Origin: Deltaproteobacteria bacterium
GTDB lineage: Bacteria; Myxococcota_A; Polyangia; Polyangiales; Ga0077539
DNA: 64,000 bases
Assembly: GCA_016704445.1 (NCBI GenBank)
Contig: JADJAE010000035.1
Span: 1 to 64,000 of the forward strand
Reading direction: 5' to 3'
The notes beneath the pieces were generated by a model. The model was not told the DNA's origin and did no database searches. It saw only the letters and a list, made by a program, of their open reading frames with translations. Every line of letters begins with the position of its first letter. Within the stretch, counting starts at the first letter, position 1. Positions 17,205-27,552 of this stretch are shown here, one piece after another. Both the position numbers and the translations under genes were made by a program.

Positions 17205-19769
17205 TCAGCGACCGGGCGGGTTGGCTGCGGGTTGATCGGCGCCCTGCGGGAGCACGAGGGTTCGGGCGAGGACGTGACGACCGAAGGCGTTGGTCGCGTC
17301 GACCGCCACGCAGCGCGGGGTCGTGATGGACTCGCTGCGCTGCGTGACTGCGCTGGGAGCCTCGGCGCCGGGCAGCGCCGCCGCGCGGGTCAGCGCCTCG
17401 GTGGCGCGGGCGACCGGGCAGCGCTGGTCGAGGAGGTTGGCCTCGGGGCGCGGATCGGGGTCGTAGAAGGCCCAGCGGTACGTGTACCCGGGGCCTCCGC
17501 TGGCCTCGAGGATCGCGGGCCCGGCGGCGCCGGGGCGGTACGCGATGGAGACCGCGGGCATCAGCGTCGCCCAGATCACCAGCCCGAGGGTGCCGACCGC
17601 CACGAAGGCGCCGTACACCTGGATGGCGCCGGTCTGGATGGGCTTCACCATGCGGCCGAGGCCCACGGTGACGGTGCCCGTCAGGTTGACCAGGCCGTCG
17701 ATCGCATAGCGGTCGAAGCCCGCCGCGAAGATGGCCGCACCGCGGGTGAGGCGCAGGATGGTCGCGTCGTAGAACTCGTCGACGCGCCACTTGTCGAAGA
17801 CCAGGCGGTAGAGCCCCGGGACGGCCTTCGCCAGCTTGTCGGCGGGCTCGCCCTTCTGGAGCTTGTAGACCCAGATCGCGGCGCCGGTGCCGATGATCCA
17901 CGAGAGGAAGCCGCCCGCCATGGCCGGCCACTCCATCGAGTGGACGTGGTGCAGCACCTCGGCGCTGCGGGTCTGGAGCACGTCCGCGACCGCGGGCTCG
18001 AGGAAGGTCGGGAGGATGCCCTCGTGGTGGGTCCACGCGTGGGGCAGCCCGAGGACGCCCACGACCAGCGCGAGCACCGCCAGGATGATCACCGGGACGA
18101 CCATGAGCATCATGTCGACCCCGTGCTCCGAGGGGAGCGCGTTGGGGTCGCCGTGACCGTGGCCGTGATCGTCGTGGCCGTGCGCGTCCGCGACCTTGTT
18201 GGGGTCGTGGTAGCGGGGACCGTCGCCGTCGAAGGCGATGATCATCATGCGGGTCATGTAGAAGGCCGTGAGCGTCGCAGCGGCGAGGCCCATCGCGAAG
18301 ACGATCTTGCCGACCGTCGGCGCGAAGGGGTTGGACAGCGCGCGGAAGAGGATCTCGTCCTTCGAGAAGAACCCGGAGGTGAACGGCGTGCCGATGATGG
18401 CCAGCGTCGCCATGCCCATCGCCGCGGTGATCTTCGGGAGGTACTTCTTCAGCCCGCCGAGCTGGCGGATGTCCTGGCGGTCGCCGCAGGCGTGCATCAC
18501 GGCGCCGGCCCCGAGGAAGAGGCAGGCCTTGAAGAACGCGTGGGTGAACACGTGGAAGAAGCCCGCGCTGAAGGCCCCGACGCCGCAGCCCATGAACATG
18601 AAGCCGAGCTGCGACACCGTGGAGTACGCGAGCACCTTCTTCAGCTCCACCTGCGTGACCGCGATGGTGGCCGCGAAGAGGGCGGTGAAGGCGCCGACGA
18701 GCGCGATGATGCTCAGCACCGTCGAGAAGTGCGTGTAGAGGAACGACAGTCGGCAGAGCAGGTAGATGCCCGCGGTGACCATCGTGGCGGCGTGGATGAG
18801 CGCCGACACCGGCGTGGGGCCCGCCATCGCGTCCGGGAGCCAGACGTAGAGCGGAAACTGCGCGCTCTTGCCGCAGCAGCCGATGAAGAGGAGCAGGCAC
18901 GCGGCGCCGCCCCAGGAGAAGTCGATGTTGCCGACGAAGGTGCCCAGGCTCGCGGAGCTCGAGAGGCCGGGGATGGCGTCGACGAGGAAGTGACCGAGGC
19001 CGGTGCGCTCGTGCAGCGCGTTGATGAAGGTGTCCTCGGAGAGGTGCTGGCGGAGCGTCTCGAACTGATAGCTCCCGCCCTTCCAGGCGAGGATGGTCAT
19101 GCCGAGGATGAGGCCCGCGTCGCCGATGCGGTTGACGATGAAGGCCTTGCGCCCCGCGGTCGCGTAGTCGTTGTTCGTGTACCAGAACCCGATGAGCAGG
19201 TACGACGCGAGCCCGACGCCCTCCCACCCCAGGAACATCGTCACCAGGCTGTCGCCCAGGATGAGGTTCAGCATCGCGAAGATGAAGAGGTTGAGATAGG
19301 CGAAGAAGCGCGCGTAGCCCGGGTCGTGGGACATGTACCCGGCGGAGTAGACGTGGATGAGCGTGCCCACCCCCGTCACCACCAGCAGCATCACGCCCGA
19401 GAGCGGGTCGACGACGTAGCGCACCGGGATCATCTCGACCGCGGAGGGCCCGAGCGGCGCGATGAACCAGTCCCACGCGCGGTAGCTGAGGGAGGCCAGC
19501 GGGTGGTGGTGGTGGCCCTCGGCGAGCGCGGCGGCGGCGGCGTGGTTGCCCGCCTTCAGCAGCGCCGCGAAGGCCAGGATGGACAGGAGGAAGGACATCC
19601 CCACGGCGGAGATCGCCGCGATGTAGACGCCTTGCCGGCCGATGCGCCGGCCCCAGATCCCGTTGATGATCGCCCCGAGGAGGGGGAGCAGCACGATCCA
19701 GCCGAGGACGTTGAAGTGGTCCGGCGCGGCAGCGAGGAGCTGTCCGAAGTCGATGTGATTGAGCTTCAT
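17205..19769 (-). CDS. nuoL: NADH-quinone oxidoreductase subunit L with unusual C-terminal extension
   Basis: An 854-residue protein; typical NuoL has 610-700. The core is standard: FLGWEGVGLASYLLIGFWY (helix-5 Glu), NRIGDAGL, LPDAMAGPTPVSALIHAATMVTAG, KKVLAYSTVSQLGFM, and the lateral piston helix region near the end. A His/Asp-rich loop (HGHDDHGHGHGDP) lies near residues 525-540. After the last core helix (LGLVIWATLMPAVSIAYRP, around 735-755) come about 105 further residues with GGPGYTYRWAFYDPDPRPE, which looks like a PKD/Ig-type strand, ending in a Pro-rich tail. The stop is 10 bp from nuoM. Confidence 0.92.
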   Translation of the reverse strand: MKLNHIDFGQLLAAAPDHFNVLGWIVLLPLLGAIINGIWGRRIGRQGVYIAAISAVGMSFLLSILAFAALLKAGNHAAAAALAEGHHHHPLASLSYRAWDWFIAPLGPSAVEMIPVRYVVDPLSGVMLLVVTGVGTLIHVYSAGYMSHDPGYARFFAYLNLFIFAMLNLILGDSLVTMFLGWEGVGLASYLLIGFWYTNNDYATAGRKAFIVNRIGDAGLILGMTILAWKGGSYQFETLRQHLSEDTFINALHERTGLGHFLVDAIPGLSSSASLGTFVGNIDFSWGGAACLLLFIGCCGKSAQFPLYVWLPDAMAGPTPVSALIHAATMVTAGIYLLCRLSFLYTHFSTVLSIIALVGAFTALFAATIAVTQVELKKVLAYSTVSQLGFMFMGCGVGAFSAGFFHVFTHAFFKACLFLGAGAVMHACGDRQDIRQLGGLKKYLPKITAAMGMATLAIIGTPFTSGFFSKDEILFRALSNPFAPTVGKIVFAMGLAAATLTAFYMTRMMIIAFDGDGPRYHDPNKVADAHGHDDHGHGHGDPNALPSEHGVDMMLMVVPVIILAVLALVVGVLGLPHAWTHHEGILPTFLEPAVADVLQTRSAEVLHHVHSMEWPAMAGGFLSWIIGTGAAIWVYKLQKGEPADKLAKAVPGLYRLVFDKWRVDEFYDATILRLTRGAAIFAAGFDRYAIDGLVNLTGTVTVGLGRMVKPIQTGAIQVYGAFVAVGTLGLVIWATLMPAVSIAYRPGAAGPAILEASGGPGYTYRWAFYDPDPRPEANLLDQRCPVARATEALTRAAALPGAEAPSAVTQRSESITTPRCVAVDATNAFGRHVLARTLVLPQGADQPAANPPGR

Positions 19770-19784
19770 GGCAGTTGAGGGCTC

Positions 19785-20129
19785 TTATCCCCGGAGCATG
19801 TCGGCCGCGTCGGTGCGCACGGTCTTGCGGAGGCGGTAGAACGCCAGGACGATCGCGAGCCCGACGGCGGCTTCGGCCGCGGCGACCGCGATGACGAAGA
19901 ACGTGAAGAGGTGACCGTGGTGGGGGATCGCGGCGGTGGCGGTCCCGTCCGCGGAGGTGACCAGCGGCTGCCAGCGGTTGGCGGCGATGAAGGTGAGGTT
20001 CACCGCGTTCATCATGAGCTCGATGCTCATCAGCGAGATGAGCACGTTGCGGCGGAAGAGGAAGCCTGCCGCGCCGATGCTGAACAGCACGCAGGAGAGG
20101 GCCAGGTAGTGCCCGAGGTGGATGATCAT
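19785..20129 (-). CDS. nuoK: NADH-quinone oxidoreductase subunit K
   Basis: A 114-residue, three-helix subunit of complex I. The two conserved membrane glutamates are present in LISLMSIELMMNAVNL and FVIAVAAAEAAVGLAIVLAFYR. An extra loop (TSADGTATAAIPHHGH) between helices 2 and 3 makes it about 14 residues longer than E. coli NuoK. The ATG overlaps the nuoJ stop as ATGA (20126-20129). Confidence 0.93.
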   Translation of the reverse strand: MIIHLGHYLALSCVLFSIGAAGFLFRRNVLISLMSIELMMNAVNLTFIAANRWQPLVTSADGTATAAIPHHGHLFTFFVIAVAAAEAAVGLAIVLAFYRLRKTVRTDAADMLRG

Positions 20130-20682
20130 CGCGAACTCCCGTCGCTCGGCTCGCCGGTGGACATGGAGACCTTGCCGTGGTGGCTGCGCGCGACCGCGAA
20201 GGCCCCGACGATGGCGGCGGTGAGGAGCACCGAGGCCATCTCGAAGGGGATCATCGCCGGGCCGAAGAGCTCGCGCCCGACGGACTCGATGGTGCCGAAG
20301 CCGGGCGGGTTGGCGACCCGCTCGGGGCGCAGGTCGATCACCACGCGGGCGAGGAAGACCCCCGCCGCGATCATGGCCGCCGCGCCGATGCCCCTCGGGA
20401 GCCTGCCCGCGGTGTCCGAGGGCGCCTCCGACGCGGGGCCGAGCAGCATGATCACGAAGACGAAGAGCACCACGACGGCGCCGACGTAGACGATGAGCTG
20501 CACCGCGGTGAGGAAGTGCGCGGAGAGGCTGACGTAGAGCCCCGCCAGCGACAGGACGTGCACGAAGAGCCCGACCGCGTTGCGGATGGGGTTGCGCATC
20601 ATGACGGTGGCCAGCGCGCTGACCACGGCCAGGGCCGCGAAGAAGGAGAACGCAGCGAGCTGCTGGATCGACGCGGGAGGCA

Positions 20683-20683
<1 letters not shown>
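20126..20683 (-). CDS. nuoJ: NADH-quinone oxidoreductase subunit J
   Basis: A 185-residue, five-helix subunit of complex I. The family signature is in MRNPIRNAVGLFVHVLSLAGLYVSLSAHFLTAVQLIVYVGAVVVLFVFVIMLL (only key segments considered: NP-RNA, the pi-bulge Y in QLIVYVGAVVVLFVFVIM). The start codon shares one base with the restored nuoF stop (TGATG, 20681-20685). Direct nuoF-nuoJ adjacency means nuoG, nuoH and nuoI are missing from between them. Confidence 0.92.
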
Positions 20684-22034
<1,351 letters not shown>

Positions 22035-22038
22035 AAGG

Positions 22039-22578
22039 TCAGTGCTCCTTGCGGGCGCGAATACCGACGGGAGAGAAGGTCACAGCGCAGCCGCCGTCCT
22101 TCTTCTTGCGCGCGGCGTCGAGGATCGCGTCGAGCTTCTCCGGCGTGAGGTTCTCGAAGTACTCGTCGTTGAGCTGGATCATCGGGCCGCCGCCGCAGGC
22201 CGCGAGGCACTCGGCCTCGAGCAGCGTGAACTCGCCGTCCTTGGTGGTCTCGCCGACGTGACAGTCGAGCTTCTCCTCCAGGGCCCGGGTGATGTCCCGC
22301 GCGCCCATGAGCTCGCAGCTCAGCGTGCGGCAGACCCACACCACGTTGCGCCCCACCGGCTTCTGCTGAAACAGCGTGTAGAAGGTGACGACGCCCTTCA
22401 CGTCCGCGGTGCTCAGCGAGAGCTTCTTCGCGACGTACTCGATCACCTCGTCGGAGATGTGACCCGCCTGCTCCTGGCAGATGTGGAGGAGCGGGATCGT
22501 GAGGGCCTGCTTCGTCGGGTACTTCGGCAGCAGCTCTTCGAAGATCGCCAGCCGCTCCGGAGTGAGCTCGAACGCCAT
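22039..22578 (-). CDS. nuoE: NADH-quinone oxidoreductase subunit E (2Fe-2S)
   Basis: A 179-residue thioredoxin-like 2Fe-2S protein of the complex I NADH module. Cluster ligands are visible in CRTLSC and CLAACGG. The N-terminal helical bundle includes LPKYPTKQALTIPLLHICQEQ and GVVTFYTLF. The ATG at 22578 gives a standard start (MAFELTPERLAIFEELL). First gene of the operon nuoEFJKLMN; its promoter must lie in the gap upstream. Confidence 0.93.
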   Translation of the reverse strand: MAFELTPERLAIFEELLPKYPTKQALTIPLLHICQEQAGHISDEVIEYVAKKLSLSTADVKGVVTFYTLFQQKPVGRNVVWVCRTLSCELMGARDITRALEEKLDCHVGETTKDGEFTLLEAECLAACGGGPMIQLNDEYFENLTPEKLDAILDAARKKKDGGCAVTFSPVGIRARKEH

Positions 22579-22915
22579 GGTCAAGGATCGCTTTCCGTCA
22601 CCGCGCGGATGTACTCGGGGTCTGTTCCCCGTTCGCCGCGGCGGTGTCTCCACAAAACGCGGCACAAGCAGATGCCCGGACCGCGAAACGCGCGGGACGC
22701 TAGTAAGGACCCCCCGCAGTGTCAATAGAGCGCGCAGTCCCGCGGCGAGCCCCGATCGAACTCCTTTCGCCCTCGCTGCAACGGACTGCTTTGACCGGCG
22801 CGACACGGTCGAGGCGCCGCTGCGGTCGAGGCGCCGCTGGCTTCCTCTCGCCGGGTTTGCCACCTTTACAAACCCCTCTATGGCCTGCGCTTCTCCGACG
22901 GAGGCTCAACCCCAC
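22579..22915. promoter_or_regulatory. Divergent promoter region between nuoE and a lipoprotein gene
   Basis: A 337-bp gap that must drive the nuo operon leftwards and the TonB-C-like lipoprotein rightwards. No clear -35/-10 pair stands out. It contains the tandem 17-mer listed separately and a GGAGG ribosome site (22901-22905) for the rightward gene. Confidence 0.4.
22806..22839. repeat. Perfect tandem 17-bp repeat in the nuo upstream region
   Basis: The unit CGGTCGAGGCGCCGCTG occurs twice in direct succession (22806-22822 and 22823-22839), outside any recognised gene. It includes the palindrome GGCGCC. It could be a binding site for a regulator or simple slippage. Confidence 0.6.
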
Positions 22916-23533
22916 ATGACCCGCTCTCCCCGCTTGCTTCTGCTCGTGCTCGCGGCCTTCGTCCTCGACGCCTGCGCCAGCGCCCCGCCCCCTCCCCCGC
23001 AGGTCGCGAGCCGCCCCCGACGCCGACGCCGACGCCCCGCGGCCGACGCCGCGCCCACCGCGACTGCCGCGACCGTCCCTTCGATCGGCAGCCCCGCCCG
23101 GTGCAGGCCCTCGGCCCACCGACGGGGCAGCACGCCCTCACCCCTCGATGGGCAGCCCGGTGTCCGCCCCGCAGCGCGCTCCCGCCGGCCCATCGTGTGC
23201 GAGGGCGACGCGCTCCCCCAGCGCCCGAGCACCCAGTCCCCCTACGACCCCACCAACGCGATGATCGTGAGGGCCTTCCTCCCGGTCGAGCGCCAGGTGC
23301 TCGCGTGCTCACCCCCCGTCGACCGCGAGGGCCGGGTGCCCGTGCGCGTGCTCTTCGCCGGCAGCGGATTACCCCTGGAGGTAAGCCTGGCCTCGGACGT
23401 CTCCCGGGCGCAGGGCCTCTGCCTCGGCGCGGCCCTCTGCAACGTGCGCCTGGCCGCCTTCCGCGCGCCCAACGCGATGGTGAACTACTCCTTCGTGGCA
23501 GCGGTCGCCGCGGACGGACCAGCGGCCCCGTAG
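22916..23533 (+). CDS. Lipoprotein with TonB-C/AgmX-like C-terminal domain
   Basis: A 205-residue protein. Signal peptide LLLLVLAAFVLDAC with lipobox Cys at about residue 20, then a Pro/Arg-rich low-complexity region. The C-terminal 90 residues (NAMIVRAFLPVERQVLAC, then GRVPVRVLFAGSGLPLEVSL and CNVRLAAFRAPNAMVNYSF) resemble the small TonB-C-like domain common in myxobacterial AgmX/PglI-type proteins, with its pattern 'GxVxVxVxFxxSG ... C ... R.P.F ... V.YPF'. GGAGG lies about 10 bases before the ATG. The Arg-rich middle is compositionally odd and could hide a compensated frameshift. Confidence 0.6.
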   Translation: MTRSPRLLLLVLAAFVLDACASAPPPPPQVASRPRRRRRRPAADAAPTATAATVPSIGSPARCRPSAHRRGSTPSPLDGQPGVRPAARSRRPIVCEGDALPQRPSTQSPYDPTNAMIVRAFLPVERQVLACSPPVDREGRVPVRVLFAGSGLPLEVSLASDVSRAQGLCLGAALCNVRLAAFRAPNAMVNYSFVAAVAADGPAAP

Positions 23534-23535
23534 CG

Positions 23536-24747
23536 TCACTCCGCCGTCGCCGCCACCAGCGCCGCCCAGTCGACGTGGCCCGGGAGGCGACCCTCCGCGC
23601 GCTCGGGCCGGCCGCCCCCTCGGCCCTGGTGCGCCGCCGCCGCGCGCTTCAGCCACGCGCCGCAGTCGAAGCCCGACCCTGAGCCTCGGGCGATCAGCAC
23701 CAGCAGCCCGTCGTCGACCCGCGACGCGAGGAAGGCCACCACGCCCTCCCTCGCCGTCAGCCGCTGGCCCAGCGCGCGGAGCGTCTCCACGGGTTCGCCC
23801 TCGAGCGCCAGCGCCACGCGCGACGACCCTGCCGCGGAGGCCTTCCCCAGCAGCCGATCGGCCACCCCCTCGGCCCAGCGGGCGCGCACGTCGCCGAGCG
23901 CGTCACGCGTCGACTGGAGCTCGGAGCGCAGCCGCTCCACCGCCGCCCTCACGTCGTGGAGGCCGCAGGTGAACAGCGCCCCGAGCTCGGCCAGCGAGCT
24001 CGAGCGGGCGCGCAGCTCGTCGAGGGCGGCGCGACCCGCGAGGAAGTTCACCCGGGTCTTCCCCTTGAAGCGCTCGACGCCTGTGATGTGAAGCGTTCCC
24101 ACGAGGGCGGTGCGGGCGCAGTGGGTGCCGCCGCAGGGGGAGAGGTCGAAGCCGCCGATGTCGACCACGCGGATGTTCTCCGTGACCTTCGGGGCGCGAC
24201 GGAGCGGCAGCGACGCCACCTCCTCGGGCTCGGGAAACCACTGGCGCACCACGAGGTCGTCCTCGATCGCCCTCGCCACGCGCCGCTCCACCCTGGCCAG
24301 CACGCGCTCGTCGAGCGAGGCCACGTCGAGGTCGAGGGTGCTCCCCGCGCCGCTCAGCCGGGAGGACACCGTCTCCGCGCCGGCCTCGTCGACCATCGCC
24401 CGGGAGAGCATGTGCTGGCCCGTGTGCAGCGCCGCGTGAAGGCGGCGACGGTCGCGGTCGATGATCCCCCGCACCGCGCTCCCCACCGGCGGGAGCTCCG
24501 AGCCGACGGAGAGCGCGTGGAGCACCACCCCGGCGTCGTCGCAGCGGGTGTCCTCCACCGGGAGCCCAGAGAGCTCCCCCGCGTCGCCGGGCTGGCCCCC
24601 GGAGTCGGGGTAGAACGCCGTGCGGTCGAGCACCAGCGCGGGCCGGTCGTCGACGCGGGCGTGCGCGACGACCACGGCCTCGAAGGCGAGGAGCGCCGGG
24701 TCGTCGAAGTAGAGCCGAGGGGTGCCAGGGGTGGCGTGAGCGACCAT
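23536..24747 (-). CDS. alaX: AlaX-type alanyl-tRNA editing protein (AlaX-L, with DHHA1-like tail)
   Basis: A 403-residue trans-editing enzyme that hydrolyses mischarged seryl- or glycyl-tRNA(Ala). The editing core has the N-terminal barrel (RTAFYPDSGGQPGD), then zinc ligands in HTGQHMLSRA and CGGTHCART. The C-terminal part, with HQGRGGGRPERAEGR, matches the DHHA1 tail of the long AlaX class and of AlaRS. Length fits AlaX-L (about 400). Convergent with the lipoprotein before it, ending 2 bp away. The ATG at 24747 gives MVAHATPGTPRLYFDDP. Confidence 0.88.
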   Translation of the reverse strand: MVAHATPGTPRLYFDDPALLAFEAVVVAHARVDDRPALVLDRTAFYPDSGGQPGDAGELSGLPVEDTRCDDAGVVLHALSVGSELPPVGSAVRGIIDRDRRRLHAALHTGQHMLSRAMVDEAGAETVSSRLSGAGSTLDLDVASLDERVLARVERRVARAIEDDLVVRQWFPEPEEVASLPLRRAPKVTENIRVVDIGGFDLSPCGGTHCARTALVGTLHITGVERFKGKTRVNFLAGRAALDELRARSSSLAELGALFTCGLHDVRAAVERLRSELQSTRDALGDVRARWAEGVADRLLGKASAAGSSRVALALEGEPVETLRALGQRLTAREGVVAFLASRVDDGLLVLIARGSGSGFDCGAWLKRAAAAHQGRGGGRPERAEGRLPGHVDWAALVAATAE

Positions 24748-24778
24748 GGCGGCGGTTCTATCACCGCCAGCGCGGGGA

Positions 24779-25129
24779 TCAGTCGCGCAGGGCGCGCTCG
24801 ACCTCGTCGGCGTGGAAGCCGAGCAGCACGCGGCCCCGCACGTCGAGCACGGGGATGCCCCCGCCGCGGATGTTTCCTTCGGTCATGCGGGTCTGCATGT
24901 CGTCGTAGGCGGCGGGGTCGGCCTCGACGTTGCGGAAGCGGGCCGGGACCCCGCGCACCTCGAGCCAGTCCATCGCGGCGCGGGTGTGGCGGCACCAGTT
25001 GGCGCCGTAGACCACCACCGGAGTCGCGGCGGAGACGGGCGGCCCTGCGGGGGCGAGCGGAGGGAGCGGAGGCTGCGAGGCGCAGCCGAAGGCGGCGAGG
25101 GAGAGGGCGAGGGCGAGCGCGCGGAGCAT
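24779..25129 (-). CDS. Lipid-anchored monothiol glutaredoxin-like protein
   Basis: A 116-residue protein with signal peptide ALALALSLAAFGC, lipobox Cys at about residue 16, and a Pro-rich linker. The glutaredoxin fold has VVVYGANWCRHTRAAMDWL, where the second Cys of the usual CxxC is Thr, so it is monothiol. It retains the cis-Pro loop GGGIPVLDV and a final helix. An export signal on a glutaredoxin is unusual, since glutathione is scarce outside the cytoplasm. ATG 25129 follows GGCGGCG, with no strong ribosome site. It lies 8 bp after the end of the Cys-rich lipoprotein gene, so probably the third gene of that operon. Confidence 0.72.
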   Translation of the reverse strand: MLRALALALSLAAFGCASQPPLPPLAPAGPPVSAATPVVVYGANWCRHTRAAMDWLEVRGVPARFRNVEADPAAYDDMQTRMTEGNIRGGGIPVLDVRGRVLLGFHADEVERALRD

Positions 25130-25137
25130 GGCGGCGA

Positions 25138-27552
25138 TCACCGTACCGTGATCGACGGCACGCTGCAGCGGGCGCCCACGGACATGGTGTAGATCGACGA
25201 GAGGATGCGGCGCGAGCGGCCGTAGAGGCCGCGCAGCACCGAGGCGGAGCCCGAGGCGTTGGTGGGGCACGGGTAGTCGAAGGTGCCGCCGTTGGCGGAG
25301 CCCCAGGAGGGCGAGGTCGCGGCCGGGGTGGCGGTGATCCGCAGGCTGCCGGGGTTGCCGGTGACCGACAGCGTCGAGCAGTCGAGCATGAACTGGTAGA
25401 GGTAGGGCGAGGCCCGGCCGCGGATGCGCGTCACCACCGAGTCGCCCGGGCACACATAGCGAAACGCCGTCCCCACGGCCGTCCCGACGGTGCCCACGTC
25501 CGTCGAGCCGGTGACCGTGGCGGGGTAGCGGTAGGGCGTGACCGCGCGGCTCTCGCTGATCTGGGGAGTGCCGCAGATCACGTTGAGCTGGGTGACGAAG
25601 TTGCCGTTCACCCGCCCGAAGATGCCCCGCACCACCTGCCCCGCGGCGCAGGAGGCGTTCGTCGAGGTGGTCGTCCCGGTGCCGTACTCCGGCGAGGTGT
25701 AGTCGAAGCCCGCGAGCCCGCCGATGGCCGTGGGGCAGCCGTTGTCCACCAGCCCGTCGCAGCTGTTGTCCTGGCCGTCGCAGAGCTCCGCCCCCACCAC
25801 GCCGCACGCCCCGCAGTGGCGCGGGCTCGTCGCGAGGTCCGTCTCGCACCCGTTGGCCGCGAGGCCGTCGCAGTTGCCCCGCCCCCTCTCGCACCCGGCC
25901 ACCACGCAGGCGCCCGCGCTGCACCCGGGCGTCCCCCCGGGCGTCACGCACGCCGCGCCGCAGCGGCCGCAGTGCGCCACGGCGTTGCGCGTGTCGGTCT
26001 CGCACCCGTTGGCCGCGAGCCCGTCGCAGTCCCCGTACGAGAGCGAGCACCGCGTGGCGCAGGCGCTCGCCACGCAGGTCGCCGTCGCCTGCGGAGCCGC
26101 CGGGCAGGCGCGCCCGCACGTCCCGCAGTGCGTCGCCGAGCTGCGCGTGTCGGTCTCGCACCCGTTGGACGAGAGCCCGTCGCAGTCGGCGAAGCTCCCG
26201 CCGCAGGCCGCGATGGCGCAGAGCCCCTCGATGCACGCCGGCGTGCCGCCGGACACCATGCACGCCCCGCCGCAGCGGCCGCAGTGCGCGATGCTGGTGC
26301 GGAGGTCGACCTCGCAGCCGTTGGCCGCGTCGCCGTCGCAGTCCCCGTACCCGGCGTTGCAGGCGTAGCCGCAGCGCCCCGCCGCGCAGGTCGCCGTCGC
26401 GTTGGCCGGCGCCGAGCACGCCGCCCCGCAGCGGCCGCAGTGCGAGAGGTCGGTGCGCACGTCCGCCTCGCAGCCGTTGTCCGTGTCGCCGTCGCAGTCC
26501 CCGCGGCCCGCGTTGCAGAGGTAGCCGCAGACCCCCGCCGTGCAGCGAGGCACCGAGGCCCCCGCCCTCGCCGGGCACGCGTTGCCGCAGCGGCCGCAGT
26601 TGCCAGGGTCGCTCGACACCGTGCGCTCGCACCCGTTGCGCGAGTCGCCGTCGCAGTCCGCCATCCCCGCCGCGCAGGTGAACCCGCAGCGGCCCGCCCC
26701 GCAGGCGATGGAGCCGGCGCCCGGAGGCGTCGGACAGGATACGTCACACGCTCCGCAGCGCGCCGGGTCGCCCTGCAGGTCGCTCTCGCAGCCGTCGGCG
26801 AGGCTACGGTTGCAGTCCGCGAAGCCCGCGGTGCAGGCCTCGAGGCCGCAGACGCCCGCGGTGCACGCCGGGACGCCGTTGCTCACCGAGCACCGCCGCT
26901 CGCACGCGCCGCAGTTGGCGATGTCCGCCTGGACGTCGACGCAGCTCCCGGTGCAGCACACCTCGCCGGGGGCGCAGCCGCGGCGCTCGTTGCAGCCCAC
27001 CATGCACTGCCCCATCCGGCACACCGAGCGCGCCGGGCAGTCGTCGTCGACGTCGCAGTCGAGGCACACGTGCCGGGCCACGTCGCAGCGCGCCGGGGCG
27101 GCGCCGCCGTCGGCCCGGGGGGTCGCCATGCAGCCCTCGTCGGAGCGGCAGCCGGGGACGCAGCCCAGGGTCGACGGGTCGCAGTGCTGCGCCGCGGGGC
27201 AGCGATCGTCCGAAGGGACGCAGGGCGCGCAGCGTCCGTCGGGGCCGCAGAGCCGACCGTCCGAGCACTCCGCGGAGGTGGCGCAGCGAGGACCGAGGTC
27301 GGCGCTCACCTCGGGGAGGTCGGGGGTGGTCACGTCGCTGACGTCGCTGACGTCGCTGACGTCGAAAGCATCGGGAGAGGCAGGGAGGTCGGGGGCGCCG
27401 GCGTCGGGCTTGTCGAGGAGGTCGGGGAGGTCTTTCGGAGCGACGGCGGCGTCGAGCGCGGCGTCGGGCGCGCTCGCCGGGTCGTCGAAGCACCCGGACG
27501 CTGCGACCGGGAGGGCCACCAGGAGCCACCCGAGACGCCGCGCCGGGCTCAT
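25138..27552 (-). CDS. Giant Cys-rich surface lipoprotein with MopE-like motif
   Basis: An 804-residue protein. The lipobox VAASGC is followed by a D/A-rich tether with (DVS)n repeats. Residues about 85-190 hold CPAAQHCDP-type repeats; about ten DCDG-NGCE-HCGRCG units of about 45 residues follow, then DGQDNSCDGLVDNGC, matching the MopE putative metal-binding motif. The C-terminal 200 residues contain two related halves with C-AGQVVRGIFGR and C-TNASG-LRGLYGR, possibly a lectin-like fold. The start overlaps the stop of the upstream propeller gene as ATGA (27549-27552), so both are co-translated. Predicted location: outer membrane, facing out. No enzyme motif seen. Confidence 0.8.
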   Translation of the reverse strand: MSPARRLGWLLVALPVAASGCFDDPASAPDAALDAAVAPKDLPDLLDKPDAGAPDLPASPDAFDVSDVSDVSDVTTPDLPEVSADLGPRCATSAECSDGRLCGPDGRCAPCVPSDDRCPAAQHCDPSTLGCVPGCRSDEGCMATPRADGGAAPARCDVARHVCLDCDVDDDCPARSVCRMGQCMVGCNERRGCAPGEVCCTGSCVDVQADIANCGACERRCSVSNGVPACTAGVCGLEACTAGFADCNRSLADGCESDLQGDPARCGACDVSCPTPPGAGSIACGAGRCGFTCAAGMADCDGDSRNGCERTVSSDPGNCGRCGNACPARAGASVPRCTAGVCGYLCNAGRGDCDGDTDNGCEADVRTDLSHCGRCGAACSAPANATATCAAGRCGYACNAGYGDCDGDAANGCEVDLRTSIAHCGRCGGACMVSGGTPACIEGLCAIAACGGSFADCDGLSSNGCETDTRSSATHCGTCGRACPAAPQATATCVASACATRCSLSYGDCDGLAANGCETDTRNAVAHCGRCGAACVTPGGTPGCSAGACVVAGCERGRGNCDGLAANGCETDLATSPRHCGACGVVGAELCDGQDNSCDGLVDNGCPTAIGGLAGFDYTSPEYGTGTTTSTNASCAAGQVVRGIFGRVNGNFVTQLNVICGTPQISESRAVTPYRYPATVTGSTDVGTVGTAVGTAFRYVCPGDSVVTRIRGRASPYLYQFMLDCSTLSVTGNPGSLRITATPAATSPSWGSANGGTFDYPCPTNASGSASVLRGLYGRSRRILSSIYTMSVGARCSVPSITVR

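Noticed and set aside
17184..19778. Long plus-strand open frame opposite nuoL
   Set aside because: Composition is Arg/His/Glu-rich noise; nuoL on the minus strand is unambiguous.
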